From Sphingomonadales bacterium (lineage in GTDB: Bacteria > Pseudomonadota > Alphaproteobacteria > Sphingomonadales > Sphingomonadaceae): a stretch of DNA of 64,000 nucleotides. A program made the position numbers and the translations under genes. The stretch is from NCBI GenBank assembly GCA_025362295.1, contig JANYGX010000017.1:124001-188000 (forward strand), given 5' to 3'. The notes beneath the pieces were generated by a model. That model worked only from the letters and a program-made list of their open reading frames with translations. It did not search any database and was not told where the DNA came from. This document shows positions 34,896 to 45,215 of the stretch, in pieces. Within the stretch, counting starts at the first letter, position 1. Every line of letters starts with the position of its first letter.

Positions 34896-37016
34896 ATGTC
34901 GTTAAACAGCATTTTAAATACAGCATACACCGGACTTTCAACATCACAGGATGTTCTGCGGTCGATCTCCAATAACATTGCCAATGTTAACACCCCTGGC
35001 TATGGCCGCGAGGTTGTGCACCTTGAGGCGTTGGCATACGGATCAGGCAGTGGTGGTGTTAAAATTTCTGAAATTGAGCGTGTTGCCAATCAATACTTGC
35101 AGCAGTCCGCACTCAGTGCAACATCCGATGCAGCGAGTTCAAGCGTTCTTGCAAGTTTTCACAAGCAGTTGCAGAATTTTATCGGCGACCCAAATGCTGG
35201 ATCGACAATTGCCAATCGCGTTAACACTTTATTCAGCAGTTTGAGTGAGGTCGCAAATTCACCAAGTGATATCGCTCTCAGGCGGCAAGCGGTGAATAGC
35301 TTGCAGGATTTACTTGGTGAAGCACAGACTTTAGGGAGCGATATCCAATCCCTGAGAACAGATGCCAGTAACCAACTGGATGCTTCGATTAAATCGGCTA
35401 ACGACCTGATCAGTCAGCTTGGAACATTAAACCAGCAAATATCGGAAAAAGAGGTGATTGGCCAAACACCTTCGGGATTATATGAACAACGTGATCTGGC
35501 AATCAGTAAGCTCTCAGAATTAATTGATGTTCATGCTGTCAAACAAAATGACGGCACTGTATTGTTGCAAACAACTTCAGGCGTTACTTTGCTGGATCGT
35601 AATACTCGACGCGCTCTGTATAACAGCCCTGGTGTTGTTGCTGCTGGAACCAGTTTCCCGGCGATCAATATCGTGAATGTGAACGCGAATTCGGGCACGA
35701 CGCAAGATACGGGATTCACTTTGGACAGCAATGTATCAAGCGGCAAAATACGGGGCTTGCTTGATTTGCGTGACGGTGATTTATCACAACTGGCAGATGA
35801 GCTTGGTTCATTTTCTGCAACATTTGTTGACAATCTGAATGCGTTGCATAATCAAAATTCGGCCGTTCCTCCGCCAACAGTGCTCAGTGGTAAAAATACT
35901 GGCTTGTTGTCCACGGATTTATCTGGCTTTACTGGTAAAACAACATTTGGCATTGTGGCGGCTAATGGCATTCTTGCCCAAAAATTTACACTTGATTTTG
36001 ACGGCCTGCCAGCAGGGGCGACAATAGCCGATATTACCACAGCTATAAACACTGGCCTTGCCGGGGCAGGCACAGCCAACTTTGTTGATGGAAAATTTAC
36101 ATTGATAGCGGCTGCCCCCAATACGGGCGTTACACTGGGCGAGGATGTGGCCACGGCGAGTAGCCGATCCGGTCGGGGTTTTTCACAAACTTTTGGTCTG
36201 AATGACCTTATCACAACGTTCCAACCGACAAACTTTGACACTGGGTTGCAGGGCACGGATGCACATGGCTTTAATGCTGGCGGCACAATCAGTTTTAATA
36301 TTCAGGATAGCAATAACGCTATTGTAAAAGCACAATCTGTGACTCTCAGCGGCAGCAGTGTTAACGATATTTTAACACAACTTAACGACCCGGCTGGTCT
36401 TGGCCAATATGTTACGTTTTCGCTCGATGCCAAAGGGCACTTATCCGAAATACCAAAACCCAATAAAGGTAATTTGATCGTCAATGTTATTTCGGATTCA
36501 ACATCACGAGGCAGCACAAAAATATCTCTATCACAATTTTTTGGACTAGGTCGCGGTATACAATCCTCTGCTGCCTTCAATAATACAGTGCGTGCCGATA
36601 TTGCAGCAGATCCATCAAAACTGGCGCTTGCGCAATTTGGCACGTCAACAGTTATTGGCGCTCAGGCCATCGGCGCCAACGATGGCCGAGGGGGCGCACA
36701 ATTACGTGATTTAAGTTTGAAGAGCATCGATTTTTCAAATTCTGGCGCGCTTGGCAAAGTTACCACAACGCCAACCGGCTATGTTGGATCATTTTTGGCA
36801 GATGCCGCACAGCGCGCGGCCCGGGCAACCACGAGTGATAAAGATAACACGGCCCTGCTCTCAGCAGCAGTGAAACAGCAACAAGATTTTCAGGGCGTTA
36901 ACCTCGACGAAGAGCTGGCACATCTTGTGGTCTACCAAAACAGCTATAACGCCGCTGCGCGGTTGGTGACCACGGCGCGCGATCTATACGATACTCTCAT
37001 TGGCATTCTTAAATAA
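34896..37016 (+). CDS. flgK: Flagellar hook-associated protein 1 FlgK
   Basis: FlgK joins the hook to the filament. The 706-aa protein has the rod-family N-terminus (LNSILNTAYTGLSTSQDVLR, NNIANVNTPGYGRE) and the matching C-terminus (NLDEELAHLVVYQNSYNAAARLV). LYEQRDLAISKLSELI lies in the conserved middle. I chose the ATG at 34896 (MSLNSIL); an upstream ATG at 34848 would translate through the palindrome. flgL follows 15 nt later. Confidence 0.96.
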   Translation: MSLNSILNTAYTGLSTSQDVLRSISNNIANVNTPGYGREVVHLEALAYGSGSGGVKISEIERVANQYLQQSALSATSDAASSSVLASFHKQLQNFIGDPNAGSTIANRVNTLFSSLSEVANSPSDIALRRQAVNSLQDLLGEAQTLGSDIQSLRTDASNQLDASIKSANDLISQLGTLNQQISEKEVIGQTPSGLYEQRDLAISKLSELIDVHAVKQNDGTVLLQTTSGVTLLDRNTRRALYNSPGVVAAGTSFPAINIVNVNANSGTTQDTGFTLDSNVSSGKIRGLLDLRDGDLSQLADELGSFSATFVDNLNALHNQNSAVPPPTVLSGKNTGLLSTDLSGFTGKTTFGIVAANGILAQKFTLDFDGLPAGATIADITTAINTGLAGAGTANFVDGKFTLIAAAPNTGVTLGEDVATASSRSGRGFSQTFGLNDLITTFQPTNFDTGLQGTDAHGFNAGGTISFNIQDSNNAIVKAQSVTLSGSSVNDILTQLNDPAGLGQYVTFSLDAKGHLSEIPKPNKGNLIVNVISDSTSRGSTKISLSQFFGLGRGIQSSAAFNNTVRADIAADPSKLALAQFGTSTVIGAQAIGANDGRGGAQLRDLSLKSIDFSNSGALGKVTTTPTGYVGSFLADAAQRAARATTSDKDNTALLSAAVKQQQDFQGVNLDEELAHLVVYQNSYNAAARLVTTARDLYDTLIGILK

Positions 37017-37031
37017 TAGCAGGATACATCT

Positions 37032-37955
37032 ATGACACGCATAGCCAGTTTTACTAGCAGCCAGACATTGATCGATGGTGCGCTCAATCGTCAGGGAGAA
37101 ATTGCCATACTTCAGAACCAGATCGCGTCTGGTAATAAATCAACACAATATCAGGGGTATGATGCTGATGTTGGAGCACTGGTGACAACAAAAGCTTATG
37201 ATGAGCGCACAGGCACGTACATAAAAACAAATAATGAGTTAAGTAACCGACTATCAGAAAATGATGCATTTTTAACCCAGGCTGTGGATTCCGCACGCAG
37301 TTTCAGGGATACGGTTTTTAACGCTATTGGGCAGCAGGATGGCACGGCATTTCGTCAAAATATTGATTCACAATTTCAGTCTGTGACCAGTGCACTTAAC
37401 GGACAATTCAATGGCCAGTATTTGTTTACGGGTTCGCAAACCAACAACAAACCTATTACGGTCAGCACATTGAACGATCTGGCGGCCCTGCCAACCTCCG
37501 ATGCGGCTTTTGCTAACGACACAGTCAAAGCAACAAGTCGTATCGCAGACGATACAGATATTTCGCATGGCGTTCTGGCAAGTGAAACGGCATCTGGCGT
37601 GTTCAAGGTTTTTCGAGATATTGCTCGATATGATGCATCTGCGAATGGACCACTCAGTGGAAAGTTGACCACGGCGCAGCAAACGTTTCTTGAAGGTAAA
37701 CTTGCTGAACTTGATACAGCCATACAGGCAACGCAGACACAGCAATCGCTGAATGGTATTAATCAAAAACGCGTTGACGAGGTAAACATTACGCAGAAAG
37801 CACGTAAAAATTCCTCGGAAAAACTAGTGGGCGATATTGAAGGTGTTAATTCTGCGGAAGCAATCAGTAAATTGACACTTGATCAAACAGCATTGCAAGC
37901 ATCGTATCAAATTATCAGCAGTCTTTCAAAACTTTCGTTAACGAATTTCCTTTGA
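37032..37955 (+). CDS. flgL: Flagellar hook-associated protein 3 FlgL
   Basis: FlgL is the second hook-filament junction protein and is related to flagellin. The N-terminus has the flagellin-like heptad region (LNRQGEIAILQNQIASGNKS) and FNGQYLFTGSQTNNKPI is the typical middle motif. The C-terminus (DQTALQASYQIISSLSKLSL) pairs with it in a coiled coil. The length of 307 aa is usual. It is the second and last gene of the flgK-flgL unit; no flagellin gene is in the window. Confidence 0.95.
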   Translation: MTRIASFTSSQTLIDGALNRQGEIAILQNQIASGNKSTQYQGYDADVGALVTTKAYDERTGTYIKTNNELSNRLSENDAFLTQAVDSARSFRDTVFNAIGQQDGTAFRQNIDSQFQSVTSALNGQFNGQYLFTGSQTNNKPITVSTLNDLAALPTSDAAFANDTVKATSRIADDTDISHGVLASETASGVFKVFRDIARYDASANGPLSGKLTTAQQTFLEGKLAELDTAIQATQTQQSLNGINQKRVDEVNITQKARKNSSEKLVGDIEGVNSAEAISKLTLDQTALQASYQIISSLSKLSLTNFL

Positions 37956-38049
37956 TTTACATAGTTAAATAAATTTTAATGTGATTAGTTTAAAATTTGA
38001 ATATTAACAGGTTGGTTAGGCCTGATGAAATGAGAGTTAAGGCTTGCGC

Positions 38050-39171
38050 ATGGCATACATAGACACTACGAAGCTCATTCAGCTTGCCTCAGAGCGCACA
38101 GTGACTGCAAAAACACAATTAACCAATGCCATTATAGATTTATTTCTGCCTGCCGATCAGCGGTTGACAGAACAGCAACGCGCCTTGATGGGCGATGTTT
38201 TAGGCAAGCTTGTAACATCAATTGAATCAGATGTGCGTGTTCACCTGGCAGAGGCCATTATGAATGCCGGTGTTGGTCTGCCTGACCTGGAACGTTTGCT
38301 GGCAAACGATGAAATCGAAATTGCCCGTCCGGTTCTGGAGGCAAGTCACGTCTTGCATGATCGTGACCTGATAGAAATTGTTATTAACCGTTCCGATGAA
38401 CACCGTTTGTCGATTGCATTGCGCGATCATGTTTCGAGTGATGTGAGCGAAGTTATTGTAGATCACGGCAGCCCGGATGTTATTGAAGCACTTTTGCGCA
38501 ACGAAAATGCCGTTATTTCCAGGCGCGCCATGGAATACCTTGTCTCTGAAAGCAAACGCTACGACCGCTTTCAGGAACCGTTGCTTAATCGTAATGACTT
38601 GCCAATTGAATTGGTTCATCGCTTGTATTGGTCGGTATCAGCCGCTCTCAAGCGGCATATATTGCGCAACTTTTCCGTTAATGAAGTACAACTTGATAAA
38701 TGTGTGCAAGACGCAGCGCGGCGCGCTATGGCTGAATATGAAACCGGGCAAAATGCACAAGCAAGAGCCATGCGTCTGGCTCGGCAGTTGCACGACGATG
38801 GTGAGCTCAACGATAATTTTTTGTTGAGAACCTTGCGACAACGACGCTTGAATTTGTTTGTTGCCTGTATTGCCGAGCGCGGCAGTATGAATTTTTTAAC
38901 GGCATGGAAAATCATATACGATACGGGATACGAGAGCTTTATTGTGTTGGCAAAAGCCATTGAGATGAGCAGGGATATCACGACATCAATTGTTTTGCTT
39001 CTTTCAGATGTGAATGCGCCTAAATCACCAAAAAACACTATGGTTTTGGGAGCTATTGTTGGTTTATTTGATGAGTTGGACCACCATCATGCTGAGCGTG
39101 TGTTGGCGCTATGGCAACGCGATATCGGCTATCAATTCGCCTTGGACGCGCTTGCCGAAGTCCATCAATAA
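38050..39171 (+). CDS. DUF2336 domain protein
   Basis: A 373-aa helical-repeat protein of the DUF2336 family, which is largely alphaproteobacterial. It contains HEAT-like repeats, for example LAEAIMNAGVGLPDLERLLANDE, ARPVLEASHVLHDRDLIEIV and HRLSIALRDHVSSDVSEVIV. The function is not established; similar proteins occur with two-component and cell-cycle genes. The ATG at 38050 has AAGG 7 nt upstream. The following histidine kinase begins 5 nt after its stop, so the two probably work together. Confidence 0.85.
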   Translation: MAYIDTTKLIQLASERTVTAKTQLTNAIIDLFLPADQRLTEQQRALMGDVLGKLVTSIESDVRVHLAEAIMNAGVGLPDLERLLANDEIEIARPVLEASHVLHDRDLIEIVINRSDEHRLSIALRDHVSSDVSEVIVDHGSPDVIEALLRNENAVISRRAMEYLVSESKRYDRFQEPLLNRNDLPIELVHRLYWSVSAALKRHILRNFSVNEVQLDKCVQDAARRAMAEYETGQNAQARAMRLARQLHDDGELNDNFLLRTLRQRRLNLFVACIAERGSMNFLTAWKIIYDTGYESFIVLAKAIEMSRDITTSIVLLLSDVNAPKSPKNTMVLGAIVGLFDELDHHHAERVLALWQRDIGYQFALDALAEVHQ

Positions 39172-39176
39172 GCGCC

Positions 39177-40790
39177 ATGCCGGATTTATGCACAGCTTTT
39201 AGTAATCCATATGTTGAAATTGCGCATAATGTAGACGCGATAATGCATCTGACCGAATCAGCTATTGTTAATGGAACACTGGCAGATATGACCCTGAATT
39301 TGGCAAATCAGGCAAAAATAGGTCTTGTGCATGTTGATATGCAAGGTGTGATTATTAATGAAAATATGCATTTTCAGGCCTTAAATAATCATTTGGGTGG
39401 CAATAAAAACATTATGGTGCCCGGTTTCAGAGCCGTTAGCAATCGCATGATTATGCAAGCTAAAATGATAACACGTCCGTTATTACTTGAGTTTTCAAAT
39501 GAAATCCGTCATTTCTGGGTTCGTTATAGCCCCGTTATGGATTCGGACAATAATGTGACAGGCGTATTTGGCGCATTTCAAGATTGGTCAGCAGAATTGT
39601 CTCGAATCAATGAGGCAATGCGCGATAAGGCACGTTTTCGTGATTTTGCGCGCGCATCCTCTGATTGGTTTTGGGAAACCGATATAGATTTTCGATTTAC
39701 GGCACTTTCTGACCGCATCACAGCCTTGGTCGGTATTCTGGCTTCTGAATTTATCGGCAAACCAATTGACACACTTGGTCGATTAATGCCGAATTTGAAT
39801 GGCGAAAAAACCATTCACCGTGCTCGGGCAGAATTTATTCCATTTCGGGATCAGTTATTCGAGATGCTTGATACAAACGGCAGTATAATCCGGTTTCACC
39901 TCGCGGGCGTGCCCCTTTACGACAGCGAAGGTAAATTTCGCGGTTATCGCGGTGCTGGTACGGACGTGACAAAAAGCTATACCATGGAAGCAGAAACAAT
40001 GCGGGCGCGACAAAGTCTGGAAATGACTATGACCGAACTGCAACGCAAGAATATTACCCTTGATATTACGTCCGGTCACGCACAGACAGCGCTTAAAGTT
40101 AAGAATGAATTTCTGGCTGCCATGAGCCATGAGCTTCGTACGCCTCTAAACGCGATTATAGGTTTTGCAGAGGCGATGCATTTGCAAGTCTTTGGGCCGA
40201 TTGAAAATCGTTATGCATCTTATGCTAAAGACATTGAAAATGCCGGCTTGCATTTGCTGGGCCTGATCAACGATGTACTTGATGTTTCAGTTATAGAATC
40301 TGGTGATATCACGCTTAGTAGAGATATTATTGATCTGCATCCCTTGGTCGTACAGGCCAAAGCACTTATAGCGTTGCGCGCTGATGCAAAGAAAATTAAT
40401 TTGGATGCTGTTGCCATCCCTGAAAATACACTAGCTTTTGCCGATGAAAGACGTGCTTTGCAAATACTGGTGAATCTTCTCACCAATGCCGTAAAATTTA
40501 CGCCAGAGAAAGGCATGATCGGTGTCGATATAAACCCTGATGTTATGGCTGGTCGTCATATGGCGTTGACTGTCTGGGATACAGGGCTTGGTGTGGCTGC
40601 GGAAAACCATGAGCGTATTTTTGAAAAATTCCAGCAAGTGACCGGCGAAGTCTATAAAGGCAAGCCTGAAGGCACAGGTCTTGGTTTGCATATCTCCCGA
40701 GAACTAGCACGGTTGATGCAGGGCGATATTACGCTGGAAAGTTCGATTGATAATGGATCACGTTTTACGGTTACTTTACCGCTTGAATAG
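39177..40790 (+). CDS. PAS-domain sensor histidine kinase, PleC/DivJ-like
   Basis: A cytoplasmic histidine kinase of 537 aa with no membrane segment. PAS-like domains lie at about residues 20-140 and 150-270 (FARASSDWFWETDIDFRFTAL, DSEGKFRGYRGAGTDVT). The H-box is MSHELRTPLNAIIGFAEAM with His318. The HATPase part contains LVNLLTNAVKFTPE, WDTGLGVAAENHERIFEKF and GTGLGLHISRELARLM. The H-box resembles PleC/DivJ/PdhS kinases that feed DivK and CtrA, but no receiver partner is adjacent. It is coupled to the DUF2336 gene. Confidence 0.9.
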   Translation: MPDLCTAFSNPYVEIAHNVDAIMHLTESAIVNGTLADMTLNLANQAKIGLVHVDMQGVIINENMHFQALNNHLGGNKNIMVPGFRAVSNRMIMQAKMITRPLLLEFSNEIRHFWVRYSPVMDSDNNVTGVFGAFQDWSAELSRINEAMRDKARFRDFARASSDWFWETDIDFRFTALSDRITALVGILASEFIGKPIDTLGRLMPNLNGEKTIHRARAEFIPFRDQLFEMLDTNGSIIRFHLAGVPLYDSEGKFRGYRGAGTDVTKSYTMEAETMRARQSLEMTMTELQRKNITLDITSGHAQTALKVKNEFLAAMSHELRTPLNAIIGFAEAMHLQVFGPIENRYASYAKDIENAGLHLLGLINDVLDVSVIESGDITLSRDIIDLHPLVVQAKALIALRADAKKINLDAVAIPENTLAFADERRALQILVNLLTNAVKFTPEKGMIGVDINPDVMAGRHMALTVWDTGLGVAAENHERIFEKFQQVTGEVYKGKPEGTGLGLHISRELARLMQGDITLESSIDNGSRFTVTLPLE

Positions 40791-40793
40791 GTA

Positions 40794-42608
40794 TTACTCG
40801 CTTACCTGCATCCCCTCAACAAGCGCTGCCAGTTCAAGCCAACGCTCTTCTTTAATATTCATGTCTGTTCGTGCTTTGCCAAGCTCTTCATTGAGCTTGT
40901 CAAAATGCCTCGGATTTTTCTGATACAGACCAGCATCAGCGAGCTGATTTTCATATATTCTGATCTGACGCTCAAGTGCTGTGATATCTTTGGGAAACGT
41001 GTCAAAATCACGCTGATCTTTATATGTAAGCTTAATCTGCTTTTTAACACTATGTGCTGTCTCAACTTTGGGAGAAGAATGAATAGAATATGATTTTAGT
41101 TTAACCTTGCGTTTTGCCAGCCAGTCAGAATATCCACCAGCAATTATGTCAACATTACCTTCGCCGTCTAGGCCCAGAACGACGTTCACCGTACGATCAA
41201 GAAAATCACGATCATGGCTGACGATAAGCACAGTACCATCATAATCACTGATCACTTCCTGCAGCAGGTCGAGAGTTTCAAGATCTAGATCATTGGTGGG
41301 CTCATCAAGCACCAATAGCGATGACATGCGAGCAAATTCCTTTGCCAGCAATATACGCGCGCGTTCGCCACCAGAAAGTGTTTCAACTTTTACCTCAGAG
41401 AGTTTTGGATCGAATAGAAAATCTTTGAGATAACTGGCAATATGCTTTCGCTCGCCGCGCACATCGAGCCAATCCGCGCCATTGGTCAGCACTTCACGCA
41501 CGGAGAGGCCAGGGATAAGCACGGATCTTTGCTGGTCAATGGTCACCATTTCATTGGTTTTTGCCAAGCGAACAAAACCCTCATCAGGCTCAAGTTTTCC
41601 GGTTAGCAAATTCAAGAGCGTGGTTTTACCCGCACCATTGGATCCTATGATACCAAGCCGATCACCACGCGCCACTTTCAGCGAGAACGGCTTGATAACG
41701 GTGCGGGTGCCGTACGTTTTCGAAATCGACTTTGCTTCAATAACAATTTTTGTTTTCTGGTCACCGGCTTCAAGCACAAGCTTTGCTGTATTGCTTTGGC
41801 CACTCATGGCTTTGCGTTGGTCTCGCATTTCATAGAGTTTTGCCAGGCGACCCTGATTGCGCCGACGTCGCGCTGTCACACCGCGCTCCAGCCAATGCTG
41901 TTCCAGTCGTAGTTTGGCATCCAGTTTGTCCGCTATTTTTGCTTCTTCTGCAAAAACCTGCTCTTGCCATTCCTCAAAGCCACCAAAGCCGATTTCCTTG
42001 CGGCGAAGGCTGCCACGTTCCAGCCAAAATGTGGTGCGGGTTAATTTTGAGAGAAAGGCACGGTCATGGCTTATAATCACTTGAGCACCGCTGAAACGCT
42101 GCAAACGTTCCTCCAGCCAGTCAATGGCCATTATGTCGAGGTGATTCGTTGGCTCATCAAGCAGCAACACTGATGGGTCCAGCGCCAGTGCCCGAACAAG
42201 TGCCGCACGCCTGGCCTCGCCGCCTGAGGCACGGGTAGACACCTTATCAAGATCAAGGCCCAGTTCGTCTGCAATGGCTTCTATCTCATGCGGTGCTGCC
42301 CCTTGAAGCGTGATTTTACCATCATTCACAACCGGGCTTAAAGCATAATCCCTGAGCGTGGCATAAAGCCATACAGGCGGTTCCTGCTCAAGATAAACAA
42401 CTGAAATGCCTGAATTAAGTCTTTTAATTCCCGCATCAAGTTCTTGTGTGCCAGCCAGCAAGCGCATAAGCGTGGATTTACCGGCCCCATTGCGGCCAAC
42501 CATCGCAACCCTGTCTTTGGGGGCAATATAAAGATCAATACCTTCAAACAACCATTGGGATGATTGTCGGACACCGGCATTTTCAAGGGAGAGAATCGGA
42601 GGAGCCAT
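40794..42608 (-). CDS. uup: ABC-F ATPase, Uup-type
   Basis: ABC-F protein with two ATPase domains and no membrane domain, 604 aa. The first domain has MVGRNGAGKSTLMRLLAG, SGGEARRAALVRAL and [13 protein letters not shown]; the second has [32 protein letters not shown] and [13 protein letters not shown]. The C-terminal coiled coil (~residues 530-600) is the Uup type and binds DNA or ribosomes in that subfamily. I chose the ATG at 42608 (MAPPIL...), the usual Uup start; an ATG four codons upstream is possible. Confidence 0.92.
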   Translation of the reverse strand: MAPPILSLENAGVRQSSQWLFEGIDLYIAPKDRVAMVGRNGAGKSTLMRLLAGTQELDAGIKRLNSGISVVYLEQEPPVWLYATLRDYALSPVVNDGKITLQGAAPHEIEAIADELGLDLDKVSTRASGGEARRAALVRALALDPSVLLLDEPTNHLDIMAIDWLEERLQRFSGAQVIISHDRAFLSKLTRTTFWLERGSLRRKEIGFGGFEEWQEQVFAEEAKIADKLDAKLRLEQHWLERGVTARRRRNQGRLAKLYEMRDQRKAMSGQSNTAKLVLEAGDQKTKIVIEAKSISKTYGTRTVIKPFSLKVARGDRLGIIGSNGAGKTTLLNLLTGKLEPDEGFVRLAKTNEMVTIDQQRSVLIPGLSVREVLTNGADWLDVRGERKHIASYLKDFLFDPKLSEVKVETLSGGERARILLAKEFARMSSLLVLDEPTNDLDLETLDLLQEVISDYDGTVLIVSHDRDFLDRTVNVVLGLDGEGNVDIIAGGYSDWLAKRKVKLKSYSIHSSPKVETAHSVKKQIKLTYKDQRDFDTFPKDITALERQIRIYENQLADAGLYQKNPRHFDKLNEELGKARTDMNIKEERWLELAALVEGMQVSE

Positions 42609-42676
42609 AAAAAAAGACATATGTTCATGTCGAATTCAGGCTGGCAAGTCATAATATGATCCGGTAAGGAGCAGTT

Positions 42677-42994
42677 ATGAAAAAAAATATAATATTAATT
42701 GGAATAATGGCCGTTTTAGAGGGTGGTTTTGGCTTTAGCCCTGCTTCGTTTGCTCAAGATCATGTTTCTGCATATCAGTGTGTCCAGTCTGGCCAATGCC
42801 TTCCGCTTGAACAAGTTCTCGCGGCTGTGCACGGGCGCTCGCAGGGTGAATTGATTGGCAACGACCTTGATGAAAGTCAGGCCAGATTTAGTATTTTCGT
42901 TTATCGCCTGACATTTTTGCGTCATAACGGCAAGGTTATGCGCATGGATGTCGATGCGCACAGCGGTAAGATTATTAATCAGGAAGGCCGCTAG
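42677..42994 (+). CDS. PepSY-like exported protein
   Basis: A 105-aa protein with a signal peptide (cleavage near SFAQD). The mature part has the PepSY-like ending LTFLRHNGKVMRMDVDAHSG followed by KIINQEGR, and two Cys (QCVQSGQC) near its start. Such small PepSY proteins are often encoded just before PhoPQ-like two-component genes and may act as periplasmic modulators. The response-regulator gene starts 27 nt after its stop. Confidence 0.8.
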   Translation: MKKNIILIGIMAVLEGGFGFSPASFAQDHVSAYQCVQSGQCLPLEQVLAAVHGRSQGELIGNDLDESQARFSIFVYRLTFLRHNGKVMRMDVDAHSGKIINQEGR

Positions 42995-43021
42995 AGCCTT
43001 TCCAGCTTCAAGGTACAATAC

Positions 43022-43684
43022 ATGCGATTGTTGATTGTAGAAGACGAGCCTGTGCTTGCACGGCAGCTCAACGAAGCCCTTGAAAACTTCGGCTATGCAA
43101 TTGATATGGCCGCTGACGGTGAGGAAGGGCATTTTCTTGGCAGCACAGAAGAGTATGATGCGGTTATACTTGATCTGGGCCTTCCGAAGCTTGACGGCGT
43201 TACTGTTCTGGAACGCTGGCGCATGGAAGGCAGAACAATGCCTGTGCTGGTGTTGACGGCGCGTGAAAGCTGGTCAGACAAGGTTGCCGGCCTTGATGCC
43301 GGTGCCGATGACTATTTAACCAAGCCGTTTAAGATGGAGGAATTGCAAGCTAGGCTCCGTGCGTTGATACGCCGTGCATCAGGTTTGGCATCTCCAGAAT
43401 TATCATGTGGTACAGTGCTGTTGGATACACGCAATAGCCGTGTAACAGTTGATGGCGCTGCGGTTAAACTGACAGCGCAGGAATATAAACTGCTTGGTTA
43501 TCTCATGCACCACAAAGGTAAAGTGATTTCGCGTACGGAATTGACAGAACATATTTATGATCAGGATTTCGACAGAGATTCGAACACTATTGAGGTTTTT
43601 ATCAACCGCATTCGCAAAAAAATGAATATAGACATCATCAAGACTGTTCGTGGTCTGGGGTATGTTCTTGAAGATCCAGCTTGA
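43022..43684 (+). CDS. OmpR/PhoP-type response regulator
   Basis: A 220-aa DNA-binding regulator. The receiver domain shows MRLLIVEDEPVLARQL with the acidic pair, the phosphorylated Asp51 in VILDLGLPKLDG, LTARE and the Lys in DYLTKPFK. The C-terminal winged helix contains LTAQEYKLLGYLMHHKGK and FINRIRKKMNIDIIKTVRGLGY. The closest type is PhoP/FeuP. The downstream kinase gene overlaps its end by 23 nt. Confidence 0.93.
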   Translation: MRLLIVEDEPVLARQLNEALENFGYAIDMAADGEEGHFLGSTEEYDAVILDLGLPKLDGVTVLERWRMEGRTMPVLVLTARESWSDKVAGLDAGADDYLTKPFKMEELQARLRALIRRASGLASPELSCGTVLLDTRNSRVTVDGAAVKLTAQEYKLLGYLMHHKGKVISRTELTEHIYDQDFDRDSNTIEVFINRIRKKMNIDIIKTVRGLGYVLEDPA

Positions 43685-45101
43685 AAACTTTTTTGTGGCC
43701 CGGCAAAAACAGACGAACCCTACCAGCAAACTGACCAAACAGGATTCCGGCAAATCGCTTAAACGTCGATTGGTTGCTGTTGCAGCTGCCTGGACTATTC
43801 CACTTTTGGTTTTAGGGGGTATTGGTCTTAACAAAGTTATCAGCAACGCTCTTACAACAAATTTTGACAAGCGCTTGTCTCAGTTTGTTGTCTCTTTAAT
43901 TGCAGCGAGCGAAATTGATCAGGCTGGTGATATTCACCTGACCAGGCCGCTGGGAGACCAGCGTTTTTTTGAAACTTTTTCGGGTCTCTACTATCAGGTT
44001 AATGTTAAAGGGCATCCGCCTTATCGTTCACGTTCCTTATGGGATCGTGCGCTTAATATAGATTTTGAGCAATTGTATTTCAGGGAGCATTTCAGTTCAC
44101 GGACCGAGTGGCCTACAGCAGAGCGATTACGTTTTGTTGAGCGTGATGCCATTTTGCCTGGCTCTTCAGAGGTGTATCGCTTCATCGTTGCCGAACGTGT
44201 TGATGAGCTCGAATTGCAGGTTGCCGGATTTCGAAAATCGCTAATATGGTCGCTGGTGGGGTTAGGCATCGGGTTGCTGGCGTTATCAAGTTTTCAGGCA
44301 ACGTATGGCTTGTCACCTTTAAACAGAATCCGCACGGCCCTGGAAAAAATTCGTACTGGAACGGCCAGACGAATGGCACACAACTATCCGATGGAAATTC
44401 AACCTCTGGCCAACGAAATCAACGCTCTTATAGAGCACACGGAAGAGGTGGCTGAACGTGCGCGCACCCATGCTGGTAATCTTGCACATGCGTTAAAAAC
44501 ACCTATGGCAGTTTTGATGAATGAAGCGCAATCAAGACCAGGGGCGCTTGCCGATATTGTTACGAATCAGATTGAAACTATGCAGCGTCATGTTGATCAT
44601 CATCTTGCGCGGGCACGTGCTTTGGGTCGTCAGGCAACACTCACTGTGCGCACCCCTGTCATCGTTTCGGCGAACGGTTTAAAAAGAGCGCTGGAGCGCA
44701 TTTATACCGATAAAAAAGTTTTAATATCAGTGGTTGGGGCTGAAACGTTGTCATTTAGTGGCGACAAACGTGATCTTGAGGAAATACTTGGTAATGTTAT
44801 GGATAATGCGTGCAAATATGGCGATGGTCAGGTGCTTGTGCAGGCTGTTGCAGATAATATTGATGATATATCTATGGTGAAAATTAGTGTTGAAGACAAT
44901 GGTGTAGGTATCCCTGACCCCGAACAGGTGCCCCTGTTTGAGCGGGGTGTCAGGCTAGATGAAAAGAAATCAGGCGCAGGCATCGGTTTATCCATTGTTA
45001 GAGATGTGGCCGAAATTTATGGTGGTCTGGCAAGCTTTGAAGCTTCTAAAGCGTTAGGTGGTTTGTGTGTGAATATATGGTTGCCAATGGCCGAGAAATA
45101 A
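43662..45101 (+). CDS. PhoQ/FeuQ-like sensor histidine kinase
   Basis: A membrane histidine kinase of 479 aa. Two membrane helices lie at about residues 40-60 and 190-210, with a periplasmic sensor of ~130 residues between them. HAMP-like and H-box parts follow: HAGNLAHALKTPMAVLMNEA carries His276, the typical PhoQ-group H-box. The ATPase part has LGNVMDNACKYGDGQ, VSVEDNGVGIPDPEQVPLFERG and GAGIGLSIV. The start is uncertain: the ATG at 43662 overlaps the regulator gene and a GTG at 43650 is also possible. The PepSY/regulator/kinase set resembles FeuPQ in rhizobia. Confidence 0.88.
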   Translation: MFLKIQLENFFVARQKQTNPTSKLTKQDSGKSLKRRLVAVAAAWTIPLLVLGGIGLNKVISNALTTNFDKRLSQFVVSLIAASEIDQAGDIHLTRPLGDQRFFETFSGLYYQVNVKGHPPYRSRSLWDRALNIDFEQLYFREHFSSRTEWPTAERLRFVERDAILPGSSEVYRFIVAERVDELELQVAGFRKSLIWSLVGLGIGLLALSSFQATYGLSPLNRIRTALEKIRTGTARRMAHNYPMEIQPLANEINALIEHTEEVAERARTHAGNLAHALKTPMAVLMNEAQSRPGALADIVTNQIETMQRHVDHHLARARALGRQATLTVRTPVIVSANGLKRALERIYTDKKVLISVVGAETLSFSGDKRDLEEILGNVMDNACKYGDGQVLVQAVADNIDDISMVKISVEDNGVGIPDPEQVPLFERGVRLDEKKSGAGIGLSIVRDVAEIYGGLASFEASKALGGLCVNIWLPMAEK

Positions 45102-45215
45102 AGGCTGAATTGTGTTAATTTTTGGCGTGCCGCAAATTTGCCATAAGCCATTCAGTATGAGTTCAGACAGAGTTTGATATGTAATAAACATAAATTATCA
45201 ACAAGGAAATCAATC

